DNA of 37,043 nt from JAXHUM01 sp034189325 (GCA_034189325.1 JAXHUM010000025.1:1-37043), one strand, 5' to 3'. Counted from the first letter of the stretch, positions 16,305-25,054 are shown. Numbers and translations are program-made. Notes: generated from the sequence alone by a model not told the origin.

Positions 16305-17084
16305 TCAAAGAAGTCCTAATTCCCTGATGATCTGATCAACAGCAACCGCATAAGGGGATGAATGCTGCATATGAATAATCGGTTTGCCCACAGAGTCGAA
16401 TTGTGTAATATTGTCATCCTCCGGAAGAAATCCAAGGACATTCAGATCGAACTCCTCAATCAACGGGATGATCCCCTTTCGATCTTCTTTCATTCTATTG
16501 ACCACCAAGCAGATCTCTGGGTGGCCATCGCCCTCTTTCTCATATTTTTCAGTGATTTCTTTAATCAGGGAGGCGTTATGAATACCCCTTGTTGACGTGT
16601 CTGTAACAATCAAGAGCGTATCGACGCTTCGTACGACCCTTCGGTTCACCTGCTCCGGGCCTGCCTCGCAGTCAATGATCGTCAAATCATAGTCCTTAGC
16701 AAGACTCTCTATTCCATACCTTAGAAGTTCGTTCAGCGCGCAATAGCATCCAGGACCTTCAGGCCTGCCCATGACCAAGAGATCAAAACCCTTACCCGAC
16801 GTCAAGACATCCGATATCATGACCCGAGGCGTTTGACTCTGCGCCCTTGTCTTCATCTCAGGGTCTTCTATGAGCCCTTCTCGAATATCGCCCACGGTCC
16901 TTCGGACCGTCGCGTCAAGAGCCGATGGAAGGCAGACTGCTGAGTCGGCATCAATGGCCAGGATCTTGGATTTACCTCCTCCAACAAGAAGATTGATTAT
17001 GGTCGCGGCAAGGACTGTCTTTCCCGACCCACCCTTGCCGGTTATGGCGACGACTCTTCCGTTATTTTTATTCTGATGCCTCAT
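16305..17084 (-). CDS. CooC-type P-loop ATPase (metallochaperone-like)
   Basis: A 259-residue SIMIBI-class ATPase. A deviant Walker A, TGKGGSGKT (residues 15-23), is followed by ILAIDAD (switch I) and TIIDCEAG (Walker B/switch II). Cys113-Tyr-Cys115 in GPGCYCALNELLRYGIE is the CxC motif by which CooC dimers bind nickel or another metal during carbon monoxide dehydrogenase (CODH) maturation. No CODH or acetyl-CoA synthase gene lies in the window, so a different client is likely; the GRE, the dehydratase-like pair or the Der-like GTPase are the nearest. ATG 17084 follows AAGGAT and overlaps the end of the Der-like gene by 17 bases (same strand, different frame), implying translational coupling. 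Family assignment is secure, client inferred. Confidence 0.85.
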   Translation of the reverse strand: MRHQNKNNGRVVAITGKGGSGKTVLAATIINLLVGGGKSKILAIDADSAVCLPSALDATVRRTVGDIREGLIEDPEMKTRAQSQTPRVMISDVLTSGKGFDLLVMGRPEGPGCYCALNELLRYGIESLAKDYDLTIIDCEAGPEQVNRRVVRSVDTLLIVTDTSTRGIHNASLIKEITEKYEKEGDGHPEICLVVNRMKEDRKGIIPLIEEFDLNVLGFLPEDDNITQFDSVGKPIIHMQHSSPYAVAVDQIIRELGLL

Positions 17085-18984
17085 CAATATCCTTGAAAAC
17101 AATCCGCATAGGTAAATTCCCCAGACCGAAATATTCCCTTAAGGTCCCTTCCACAAAGACCTCGGAGGTCATGGGAACAGCGCTTCTGTCTTTGACAAAA
17201 AAGACAAAAGACAGAGGACTCAGTGCCGTCTGAATAGCGTAACAGACTCCGGGATCTTTCCCATCCACTGAAGGAAGAGGATGTTTTTTTACAAACTCCT
17301 TCAATGATTCACTTGAAATAGCTCCCGGGATATCATTGGCCCTTACCTTGACAAAGCTCCTTCGAGCCGCCGGCACTATCTCCTCTATGCCCTCTCCATA
17401 TTTTGCCGACACAAAAAGAATTGGGTCGTCTTGTTCGAGCTTAAGGCTAGACCTCAGGCCCTCTTCTATTTTGGCCACAGAGGCCCCGCTTTTGTCCTCA
17501 ACGAGGTCCCACTTGTTCACCAGAACAAGCACCACTTTAGGGGGATCATCCAGAAGATCTTTGATAACTATGTCTTCGTCCGCTACGAGGTCTTGAGCAT
17601 CCAAGAGAAACAGGACAACATCGGCCCCTTTGATCACCTCTCGGGATTGTAGCATCCCATGATGCTCCGGGCCTTCTGTTTTGTTTTTCAAGTGTCGTAG
17701 TCCAGCCGTATCGATAAGAAGGAGAGGCTCATTGTCCCGATAATAGAAAAGGGTGTCCATTGAGTCCAGAGTCGTCCCAGGCACTTCGGCAACCACGGCC
17801 CTTTCCCGACCCAGGAGGGAATTCAGGAGCATGGATTTTCCAACATTCGGACGTCCCACGATTGCCAACTTCAAAACGCCCGACTTATTGAGGTGGGGAA
17901 GGGAGGGTGGAAACCTGGCAATGATTTGATCCTTTAGTTCATCCAGACCGATATTATACAGGGCGCTGATCAAGAGAGGCTCGCCAAATCCCAATCTTTT
18001 AAACGGGGGGGTTGCCTCTTCATGGTCCTCCTCCTGATCCATCTTGTTTGCCGCCAGGATCACCGGCGTCCTCGCCCTGAGAAGCAGATCGGCCGTCTCT
18101 CTGTCAGCTTCGTCTATATTCTGTTGACCATCCACGAGAAAAATAATGGCGTCAGATTCTTCCACGGCCATGCGCACCTGATCATTGACTCTTCTGTCGA
18201 TGTCCGCATCAGGATTGGCTTCCAGGCCTCCCGTGTCAAGGAGAGTAAAACTCCTCTCTCCCCAGCAAACATCGACATAAACACGGTCACGGGTTGTCCC
18301 TGACGCGTCGTCAACAATGGTCCTTTTCTCGCCAACAAGCTTGTTGAAGAGCGTGGATTTACCGACATTCGATTTCCCAACTATAGAAACGATCGGCGTG
18401 ATAGCCCTGAGTTGATGATTTTTCGGAAGCAGATGAATATCCTCCAAAGACCAGATGGGGGCCTTCTCTCTCAGCCTCCCGAATCTTTCATCCGACACAA
18501 AGGCGTAATTGAGCCAGGCTTCCTGTTGCCGAAGGATATCACCCCTGATTTCTTTTTCCTCTGCCTCGCTCAACCCCTGGACCTCAACCCATTTCTCAAA
18601 AAACGCACCACCCGGGCTCCAGAGCTGAAACATTTCCTTTTCATACATCCAACGGGTCGGAGTCACCCCCACTAGTGACAGAGCGCCTGCAACCTCTTCA
18701 CGATCCCTGCCGTCGCAAAAGATACACATGATGGGCTTTTCAAAACCGAATACGGGGCTCCCCTCTCTTGTGTATTTGATCATATAAATAATGTCCATCT
18801 CAACGGCGATTTCCAGTTCTTTGGCCAGTTCGTCAAGTCTTGGTCTATCATCTGAAATGATCCACTTGCCCCAATGTTCCATGTATTCTTCCCGAGTAAG
18901 CTTCTTACCTCTAAAAGTTGGATAGGGTCTGGCAGTTGAGGCAAGGACGTATATCCAGAAACGATCTGCATTATCAATAATCAT
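17068..18984 (-). CDS. Der/EngA-like tandem GTPase with novel N-terminal domain
   Basis: A 638-residue protein. Residues ~195-635 have the tandem TRAFAC GTPase plan of Der: first G1 GKSNVGKS (203-210), G3 DTGG (250-253), G4 NKMD (315-318); second G1 GRPNVGKS (379-386), G3 DTAG (427-430), G4 NKWD (492-495), then a KH-like C-terminus. Der is a ribosome assembly factor of about 440-490 residues. Here an extra ~190 residues at the front (including HWGKWIISDDRPRLDELAKE and IMCIFCDGRD) match no domain I know. Its place in a catabolic operon, overlapping the CooC-type gene, argues against the housekeeping role; it is probably a specialised paralogue for assembly or cofactor delivery. Start at ATG 18984 with AAGG upstream; a TTG two codons earlier is possible. 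Confidence 0.85.
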   Translation of the reverse strand: MIIDNADRFWIYVLASTARPYPTFRGKKLTREEYMEHWGKWIISDDRPRLDELAKELEIAVEMDIIYMIKYTREGSPVFGFEKPIMCIFCDGRDREEVAGALSLVGVTPTRWMYEKEMFQLWSPGGAFFEKWVEVQGLSEAEEKEIRGDILRQQEAWLNYAFVSDERFGRLREKAPIWSLEDIHLLPKNHQLRAITPIVSIVGKSNVGKSTLFNKLVGEKRTIVDDASGTTRDRVYVDVCWGERSFTLLDTGGLEANPDADIDRRVNDQVRMAVEESDAIIFLVDGQQNIDEADRETADLLLRARTPVILAANKMDQEEDHEEATPPFKRLGFGEPLLISALYNIGLDELKDQIIARFPPSLPHLNKSGVLKLAIVGRPNVGKSMLLNSLLGRERAVVAEVPGTTLDSMDTLFYYRDNEPLLLIDTAGLRHLKNKTEGPEHHGMLQSREVIKGADVVLFLLDAQDLVADEDIVIKDLLDDPPKVVLVLVNKWDLVEDKSGASVAKIEEGLRSSLKLEQDDPILFVSAKYGEGIEEIVPAARRSFVKVRANDIPGAISSESLKEFVKKHPLPSVDGKDPGVCYAIQTALSPLSFVFFVKDRSAVPMTSEVFVEGTLREYFGLGNLPMRIVFKDIDEASE

Positions 18985-19076
18985 GAGCAATTACCTTTTT
19001 GGTCATTCTCCGTAACATCTCAATACAATAGGCAGGGGGGAGCTTTTTTACCCGGACTTTTGGGATGACTGTCTCT

Positions 19077-20660
19077 TCAGCGAGAGCCCATATACTCACG
19101 CACTTTTCCCAATACTATCTTGGGAATATCCTCTTTCTTGTCAACCGCATAGATATTTATGTTTCCCTCATCAGATAGAGATCTCTTGAACCTGGCAACA
19201 TGTTGACTCTCACCGATATAAACGGCCGTCACACGGTTATCTATCTTCTTGAGATAGTTGATGAGGTTACCCAGGTTCGTGATTTTCATATCGGTGATGA
19301 TAAAGACATCAGGCTTGTCGGACCCTTCCAGAAAAGCGGCTATATCTTTGAGTGAGAGGGCGGTTCCTCCGGAAAAATACTTGCACAATACAGAATAGAC
19401 CTCATCCCTCTTGTCACTATAGTCGAGCAGGGCCTTGTTTCCCATCATCGCGTCACTGAAGTTGTAGACTCCCACCCTTGCGCCGTTCCTCAAATAGGCA
19501 TCACAGGCACATCCAGCCCCCAGGACTGCATAGGAGAGATCTTCCCGTGGATTGATCATGCTGGCGGAAGAATCGATCACCAACACGCAATCAGGAGTTG
19601 AATCCATGTCACCCAGGATCTCCCCCTCTTTTCTTTCCCAAACCTTGGTGATCCCCGGCATAATCTTCCCAAAACTCGTCCAAACATCGATTTCCTGGAC
19701 CGGGCTCCCTATCTCCCATGGGAGGTGCGAATGTGGATGGAGATTACCGCTCTTCTTCATGGGAAGTTTCTTAATGGGCATGTGGTAACTCTCGGCCAAC
19801 TTCATATAATAGAGGATATCCGCATCCAAGCCCTTGCCTTTTCCCCGTCCCATGACAGGGTATCCTGCGTCCTCGAGTTCCTCCAATATATCGCCCACGC
19901 TCTCCTTGAACTCTTCAATATCCTCCACATTTTCGGCAAACTCCTTCAGTCCCGCCTCAATCTCTTCGGGTGAAAAACTGTCAAGGTCATGGGAACAGAT
20001 GGTGAAAGACGTGGGGTTTTCATTGCCCGGAGCGTCGCCGGGCTGGTTGGAAAGGCTTTTCTCAGCGGCCTTTTTCAGATCCAGAAGAAAAGACTCTATC
20101 GCCCTTGCAAACTTTTTTGCAGACTCTTCCCATTCTTTTTTTGCCAAATAAGGAAGGCTCTTCAGGTTTCTCGGTATCTGGGCGTGGCCTTTCGCTCGAA
20201 GGTCCATACCCCATATCGACTGGTATAGAGCAGCCGTAAAATTTTCAACGACCCCTTTCTTGAGATGCCTGTAAATGGAAGGCAAGGGCGTGTCTATCTC
20301 TTTGACACAGTGTGTATCGGCAACAACATCGGTAAAGATCCTTGTTGCCATTTTTGCCATTGCCTTATCCTTGATGACCTTCTTTGAGGCAGTGTAAATG
20401 GAAAGATGGGTCTTAAAATCCCACGGGCAATAGGTGTAATGACTGATCCCATGATCCAGGAGTCCCTCTATGACCTCTTCGTCCGATATCTGCCCATCGA
20501 GTTGATCAAAAAAGGCCGGGTTCAGGATAATCTGCTTGTTCCTCATGGCAATGGCCACCCTGTCATCACATTCTTCGATAACAGGCATTGGAATTTCAGG
20601 AAAGAAGTGCTTTCTCCTTACCTTCGGCCAGATCTTTTTGAGTATTTCATTCCTATCCAT
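19077..20660 (-). CDS. VWA-domain protein paired with MoxR ATPase
   Basis: A 527-residue protein. The C-terminal von Willebrand A domain has a complete MIDAS: D363-x-S365-x-S367 in VIDSSASM, a Thr in SGGTALS, and Asp in IITDMKI. The N-terminal third contains HGISHYTYCPWDF (His70, His74) and DVVADTHC, reminiscent of the metallopeptidase-like domain of DUF2201/COG3864 VWA proteins, though I cannot see a full HExxH. The middle (about 180-270) is a charged helical linker. MoxR-VWA pairs act as chaperone-like machines that insert metals or remodel enzyme complexes. It lies 46 bases downstream of the GXGXG gene and 92 upstream of the Der-like gene. The start codon may be GTG 20666 instead of ATG 20660; no strong ribosome binding site is visible. 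Confidence 0.82.
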   Translation of the reverse strand: MDRNEILKKIWPKVRRKHFFPEIPMPVIEECDDRVAIAMRNKQIILNPAFFDQLDGQISDEEVIEGLLDHGISHYTYCPWDFKTHLSIYTASKKVIKDKAMAKMATRIFTDVVADTHCVKEIDTPLPSIYRHLKKGVVENFTAALYQSIWGMDLRAKGHAQIPRNLKSLPYLAKKEWEESAKKFARAIESFLLDLKKAAEKSLSNQPGDAPGNENPTSFTICSHDLDSFSPEEIEAGLKEFAENVEDIEEFKESVGDILEELEDAGYPVMGRGKGKGLDADILYYMKLAESYHMPIKKLPMKKSGNLHPHSHLPWEIGSPVQEIDVWTSFGKIMPGITKVWERKEGEILGDMDSTPDCVLVIDSSASMINPREDLSYAVLGAGCACDAYLRNGARVGVYNFSDAMMGNKALLDYSDKRDEVYSVLCKYFSGGTALSLKDIAAFLEGSDKPDVFIITDMKITNLGNLINYLKKIDNRVTAVYIGESQHVARFKRSLSDEGNINIYAVDKKEDIPKIVLGKVREYMGSR

Positions 20661-20705
20661 TACCACAACCTACGCTGATTCCGAGCCGATCTCTTCTCAA
20701 AAAGA

Positions 20706-21383
20706 TTAACCAAGAGGAAATATCAGATTGCCCTTCTCATAGACACGACCATACATGCTGTCACCCAAACCCTTTACACGGTCGGCCACAGAGATCTCTC
20801 CCCCTGTCATCCACTCTCCGGTATGGTAACCAGCGCCTTTCTTGATTTCAATGGTGCCGCTTTTCATCCCGGCGCCTGTCCAGTTCTTGGTGTTGCCGTT
20901 GACCCTCAAGGTCCCTCCATTGACTCCCATGCCGGTGAAATCACCTAAATCACCATTGATATTCAAGGTCTTCCCCTTGGGTAAACGAAAGCCTATAAGG
21001 CTGATATCCATCTTCAAATCAACCAGATTCAGGGTTATGTTGTCTTCTTTGGCATAATTAATAAGCGCCGAAATATAGATTCCCAAAGGCCCTGTAACCT
21101 TGTATGGAAGATCATCAACACCCTCGATAGAATAGCAGAACTCTTCGATGTCTCCCATATCGTATTGCATCCCGTTAATGGCTGCCTTGGCTGCAACGTA
21201 CGCCCTCTCAACCGTTTCGTTCTGGACAAGCCAGACAAAGTCTTTTTTACCCTCAGTCAAGAGTCTTGCATATCCCTTAAGGAGTTTCCCCATGACCTCC
21301 TTTTTGTCCTTGACCATTTTGTCAAGGGGCAACTCTCTGACGTTCGGTTCATAGTCACCAAATGCTCTAAAAGGATTCTTCAT
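20706..21383 (-). CDS. GXGXG-motif beta-helix protein (FwdC / GltB-alpha-like)
   Basis: A 225-residue protein. The C-terminal half shows repeated Gly-rich turns characteristic of the GXGXG beta-helix: INGDLGDFTGMGVNGGTLRV, WTGAGMKSGTIEIKKGAGY, and MTGGEISVADRVKG. This fold is found as a non-catalytic C-terminal domain in glutamate synthase and as FwdC/FmdC subunits of formylmethanofuran dehydrogenase. Here it stands alone with a ~100-residue helical N-terminus. It overlaps the MoxR gene by four bases (ATGA), so the two are tightly coupled and probably work as partners. No tungsten or molybdenum enzyme lies in the window. I infer a scaffold or structural role within the cluster complex. Confidence 0.78.
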   Translation of the reverse strand: MKNPFRAFGDYEPNVRELPLDKMVKDKKEVMGKLLKGYARLLTEGKKDFVWLVQNETVERAYVAAKAAINGMQYDMGDIEEFCYSIEGVDDLPYKVTGPLGIYISALINYAKEDNITLNLVDLKMDISLIGFRLPKGKTLNINGDLGDFTGMGVNGGTLRVNGNTKNWTGAGMKSGTIEIKKGAGYHTGEWMTGGEISVADRVKGLGDSMYGRVYEKGNLIFPLG

Positions 21384-22714
21384 AATGCTGACTCCATGTC
21401 CTTCTTTATCTCCGCGTAGATCGGATGGTCTCCTTCAACTGCCTCCAGTTCTTCTCCGTTAAAACACCTGTTACCCACGGACAGGGCATGCTTAAGATGA
21501 TCACTCTGTTCGACATACCGGTGATAGATTGCCTTTGTCGCCTCTTTTCCCAAATGTATCTGGAGGGGATCATTCCGGATGCTCATCTCCCTCTGGGCGA
21601 GATACTCCTCTTTCCATTGAATCCTATGCGCAATGGTATAGGGAACGATCGTCCTGACATGTTCCAGATCCACTGCTTCGTCCCCTAGAAGCCAGGCCAG
21701 GGCCTGACAGTAGTTTTTAATGGAGCTGGGTAGTCTGTTGGAAGCACAGTTCTGAACATTATAGCACATGTAGCCTGTATAGTGACATCCCTCCTCGCAC
21801 ACCTCGACGGACCTTTTTTGACCATATGCATAGCAGTAGGACAATTCAGAGAGAATCATCCTGATAAAGGCGTTTGAATCCAAATCGAAGGACATATTCT
21901 GAATCTCCGATTTGATAGAGAGCCTGTCAGCCCTTGTAAGAGGTTTGATCCCGGACTTTTCAAAGAGAAAACGACCAAAGTGATTACATATCGCATCGAA
22001 CCTCTCCATCTTCTCTTCGTGAGGGATCTTACTGCCCAAGACCTCTTTAATAGCCTGTTCATAGACAGGATGGCGTAGAAGGTTTTCCTTTGCGTCCTTT
22101 TGTCCGATTAAAAAAGCGATGTTCGGCCCCGGATGTCTCGATTCTACTATCACATCAAACCTGTCGACCATTGGGGCGATGATGCTGTTGGTCCCCATGT
22201 CCTGATAATTGGCCGTGGCAAAAAGAGAATATTCTTCATTGATGATCATCTCGTTGAGATATTCCCAATTCCCTCTATCAACACCGTCCAGGATAACGCT
22301 CTGTTTTGTCTCTGGAAGCCTGTTGATCTCATCCACAATCTTTACAGGCAACTGGGCGAAGTAAGACCAGACAACCTCTTCATTCCCCCTGTTCAGTTCT
22401 CCCAGATCGGGCCTCCCGATAATCTTCTCCTCTGTCTGTTCAGGATGCCCGGAGACTTCACTTCCCCATACGGTTCCAATGGGAACCTGGTAAAGAAGAC
22501 TGCATATGTATTCGGCCGATGTCGTCTTTCCAAGGCCTGGTTCACCCATAATCAACTGTTTGCCCATGTTCAAGACTGTGAGAAGGCCGAAGAGCAGGGC
22601 AGAATTGAACCTCCTCTCTTTGACAGCCAAATCGGGCCTGTTAAAATAGAGGTTATCTTCAATAAAATCATGGCACTCAAAAATCTGTTGCTGATATCGC
22701 TTGTCTTTGTCCAT
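21380..22714 (-). CDS. MoxR-family AAA+ ATPase (BssE-like)
   Basis: A 444-residue AAA+ ATPase. Walker A GEPGLGKTT (57-65), Walker B VKIVDEINR (124-132), sensor 1 FATANYQD (165-172) and an arginine finger region MVDRFD (182-187) are all present. The MoxR clade is indicated by the DEINR and MVDRFD motifs. The C-terminal lid contains an unusual cysteine cluster C306-x3-C310-x6-C317-x5-C323 that could bind zinc or an iron-sulfur centre. MoxR ATPases with VWA partners mature metalloenzymes; BssE in benzylsuccinate synthase operons belongs to this family, linking this gene to the GRE nearby. ATG 22714 follows AAGGGA; the frame extends upstream to a TTG that lacks a site. Its stop overlaps the GXGXG start. 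Confidence 0.88.
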   Translation of the reverse strand: MDKDKRYQQQIFECHDFIEDNLYFNRPDLAVKERRFNSALLFGLLTVLNMGKQLIMGEPGLGKTTSAEYICSLLYQVPIGTVWGSEVSGHPEQTEEKIIGRPDLGELNRGNEEVVWSYFAQLPVKIVDEINRLPETKQSVILDGVDRGNWEYLNEMIINEEYSLFATANYQDMGTNSIIAPMVDRFDVIVESRHPGPNIAFLIGQKDAKENLLRHPVYEQAIKEVLGSKIPHEEKMERFDAICNHFGRFLFEKSGIKPLTRADRLSIKSEIQNMSFDLDSNAFIRMILSELSYCYAYGQKRSVEVCEEGCHYTGYMCYNVQNCASNRLPSSIKNYCQALAWLLGDEAVDLEHVRTIVPYTIAHRIQWKEEYLAQREMSIRNDPLQIHLGKEATKAIYHRYVEQSDHLKHALSVGNRCFNGEELEAVEGDHPIYAEIKKDMESAL

Positions 22715-23114
22715 AGCATTCCCTTGATAGTACAAAAAGCTCGATGAGTTGAAGGCCCTGTCATGAGTGAAGACTCTATACAGGTTTATTTGATAAAAAT
22801 GGAGGAACAGGTAAACGACGTGTTGGTAGGCTTGATCTCGAAAACCCTATCCCACCAAATACGGACGGATTTTCCCTCAGCCTGATAAGAGGTGTACAAA
22901 GGAGGTGATCTTATCTTATTATGTTGGACCTCGAATGAGCTGGAAACATTCCCTGCTTCCTTGTCGCCGATAGAAACATGACCCGTCTTGACAAGATATT
23001 ATGAGTAAGACATAAGTGATTTACAGTGAGAGCCGATTTCGTATGCCTGACTCATAGTCTCCTTCATCGTTCCCCATTCCACCATTGTGGGATCAGATTC
23101 AGTTTACGCCTCCA
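22715..23114. other. Intergenic gap inside the GRE cluster
   Basis: About 400 bases between DUF6125-like #2 and the MoxR gene. It contains a 40-codon + strand frame (ATG at 22763) with no domain, and the hairpin at 22884-22915 described separately. A promoter for the MoxR-GXGXG-VWA-Der-CooC block may lie here, but none could be identified with confidence. Confidence 0.4.
22884..22915. repeat. Hairpin with a perfect Shine-Dalgarno/anti-SD sequence in its loop
   Basis: Perfect 7-bp arms GATAAGA (22884-22890) and TCTTATC (22909-22915). The 18-base loop on the + strand holds AAAGGAGGTGA, part of a 13-base stretch (22898-22910) exactly complementary to the 3' tail of 16S rRNA. On the operon (minus) strand the loop reads as the anti-SD itself. 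No coding frame of any length follows on the + strand. Confidence 0.45.
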
Positions 23115-23657
23115 TCAGTTATCAACAATAACTTTCCAGGCACAGGAGACATCCTCATTCACTTCTGCGGGACGATTATCAGGGGGAGAAAAGACGCATT
23201 CTATTCTGGCCTTTGAGTTGAGTGTCCCGAAAAGGGCTGCGAGCTCGGCTTTTTCCATCTCTTTGCAGGGAAATATGGCCTGGCCCCTCGCCTTCCTTGA
23301 GGTCTGCGGGTGACAGTTGATGAAACGAAGCTCCAGCTCTTTGTCTGATATTTGTATATATTCACTAGCACCTACCCTGCCCCAAGGACCGGTAGTATGT
23401 ACTGTGACCATGTCCTGAATAGTTGCATTCCCCAGAGGGATCCCTAGAAACTTTGCCATCCGACGGGCCTGGATTTTTCCAAAATCCACCATGACTTCCG
23501 TGTACATTTTGACACACACATCGGTGCCGTACTTTTTCTCAACAGCCTGGATCCACAACCCATCAATAGTCAAGGTCAGCTTACCATATACATCGAGCAA
23601 TTCTCTCATCCGGTCTCTTTCCAATTTGTCAATCATACCAGTGTCAAGTGTTCCCAT
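23115..23657 (-). CDS. DUF6125-like protein #2 (divergent cysteine motif)
   Basis: A 180-residue paralogue of the proteins at 11784 and 26552. Shared features are an N-terminal helix with IDGLWIQAVEKKYG, a basic KIQARRMAKFLGI segment, INCHPQTSRKARGQAIFPCKEME, and the end PPDNRPAEVNEDVSCAWKV. The C-terminal signature differs from the other two: CxxC becomes CVFS, DxHP becomes DNRP, and the final WC/WEW is replaced by SCAWK, so part of the putative metal site has been lost. A GGAGG stands ahead of the ATG. It lies 140 bases downstream of the dehydratase-like pair, which suggests the three paralogues may form a hetero-oligomer or serve different partner enzymes. Confidence 0.68.
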   Translation of the reverse strand: MGTLDTGMIDKLERDRMRELLDVYGKLTLTIDGLWIQAVEKKYGTDVCVKMYTEVMVDFGKIQARRMAKFLGIPLGNATIQDMVTVHTTGPWGRVGASEYIQISDKELELRFINCHPQTSRKARGQAIFPCKEMEKAELAALFGTLNSKARIECVFSPPDNRPAEVNEDVSCAWKVIVDN

Positions 23658-23797
23658 ACAGAATGACCTCCCCTTTCAATCTCTTGTTGGGTGTTATGCA
23701 ACCCTCCAGCACCTCAAGGTGCCTACTTAAAAATAGCTAATATGTCAACTTATAACCTGTAAACCCCGACATGTCGACAACAAAATTGCGAGACTTA

Positions 23798-25054
23798 TCA
23801 TAACATTAACTCAAAGAACTGGGCAAATTTCTCCTTGATTACATCCAAAGAGACAAACCTCGGATCCCATGGATCCAGTTGGATGGCGAGTGTGGGGATG
23901 CCTAGGGCGTCCTGTATCGAATTCTTCACCAACTGTGCAACAGCCCAGTTCCACTTACAGCCAACATTTCCAGCGAATATTACTGCATCCGCCTTATAAT
24001 CCTCGGCGACCCGAATACATTCTTCAATATAGAAGTCCGCCGACCCTCGCCCATGCCTTCCCATGGGATAGTTCATAATTCGATGGGCCAGGCTCTTGAA
24101 TATTTCCGATTCATCTTCCGAATCGCATAAAGGCTCAGACGGGTAGGCATTGAGAAGGCTCGCAACGGTCACAGCCCCGAATTTGTTCTCAAGCCACTCA
24201 AAGATCCCCAGATCAAAGTCCACACCATTGGCGATCCACACAAGCCGGACCTTCTCTTCAGGGATCGCCCCCTCCCCCTTCTCAACCATCTCCTTTGCCG
24301 CTTCGTATCGATTCTTGATCCATTCGGTAAACTCCGGGATACCGGCAAGACCCATCATCGCTCCGCCGGCTATGTAAAGACCCCTGGAGGAAGATGGAGA
24401 GGGGATGTTCCTTCTGAGATCATTCAGTTTGAGAAAATACTCCTGGGCCTTGTTGGAATGTCGAATCACTTCTCTCAGCCTGTCCATATCTAATCTCTGG
24501 CCGGTCTGTTCTTCTACAAACGCAACCATGGCCTCAAACTGTTTGCCGACATACTTGTAGGCCCTATCGTTTGCGATATAGGGAATATCGAGAAAAAAAG
24601 AGGGAATTCCATCACAGTAGGCAAGATTGGAATAGGCTGTTATTGCAGAATCACAAGGGTTCTGAGCACCAGCCAAAAATAGATCCGGGGTCAGTGTCTC
24701 TCCTGATGAAACCAGTCCTACAGGGAATATATTGACCGTGCAGACATGGTCGGGAATCTTGACATTGGCCAAATCAAAGTACTTCAGAGAAATGTCGCCC
24801 AACGAAGCCATGACCCCGCACGCGTATTCCGCTGAAAAAGTCGTCACATCCATGGCCCTGAATATCTCTGGAGGGAGACAGAAAAAGTACCACAACAGGG
24901 GCTTACCTTCAGCCACACCTTCATGGACAAGTTCAAAGTATTTGACGACTGGATCTGTGAGCCACTTTTTATCCGGATATTTTTTTTCCATATGGCTGTT
25001 AATGCTCTTAAGCGTCTGATATACGTTCTCAATGACATCTATATTCTTATCCAT
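23798..25054 (-). CDS. 2-hydroxyacyl-CoA dehydratase / benzoyl-CoA reductase family subunit B
   Basis: A 418-residue member of the HgdB/BcrB/FldB family (2-hydroxyacyl-CoA dehydratase D-component). Typical features are LLWYFFCLPPEIFRAMDVT near the start, the cluster-binding region AGAQNPCDSAITAYSNLAYCDG, and the C-terminal ADAVIFAGNVGCKWNWA. Conserved Cys at about 59, 133, 145 and 369 could hold a [4Fe-4S] or double-cubane cluster. In known systems two such subunits reduce or dehydrate a CoA thioester after ATP-driven electron injection by an ASKHA-type activator. Its first codon overlaps the stop of the partner gene (TAATG), so the two are translated together. No activator gene lies in the window. 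The substrate may or may not be a CoA ester. Confidence 0.88.
   Translation of the reverse strand: MDKNIDVIENVYQTLKSINSHMEKKYPDKKWLTDPVVKYFELVHEGVAEGKPLLWYFFCLPPEIFRAMDVTTFSAEYACGVMASLGDISLKYFDLANVKIPDHVCTVNIFPVGLVSSGETLTPDLFLAGAQNPCDSAITAYSNLAYCDGIPSFFLDIPYIANDRAYKYVGKQFEAMVAFVEEQTGQRLDMDRLREVIRHSNKAQEYFLKLNDLRRNIPSPSSSRGLYIAGGAMMGLAGIPEFTEWIKNRYEAAKEMVEKGEGAIPEEKVRLVWIANGVDFDLGIFEWLENKFGAVTVASLLNAYPSEPLCDSEDESEIFKSLAHRIMNYPMGRHGRGSADFYIEECIRVAEDYKADAVIFAGNVGCKWNWAVAQLVKNSIQDALGIPTLAIQLDPWDPRFVSLDVIKEKFAQFFELML

Noticed and set aside
22763..22885. 40-codon + strand frame (MSEDSIQVYL...) inside the cluster gap
   Set aside because: A weak GAAGG upstream is the only support; antisense to the operon and no family.
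22898..22910. Possible fragment of a 16S rRNA 3' end
   Set aside because: Only 13 bases match the 16S tail; flanking sequence does not resemble 16S helix 45, so it is not an rRNA remnant.
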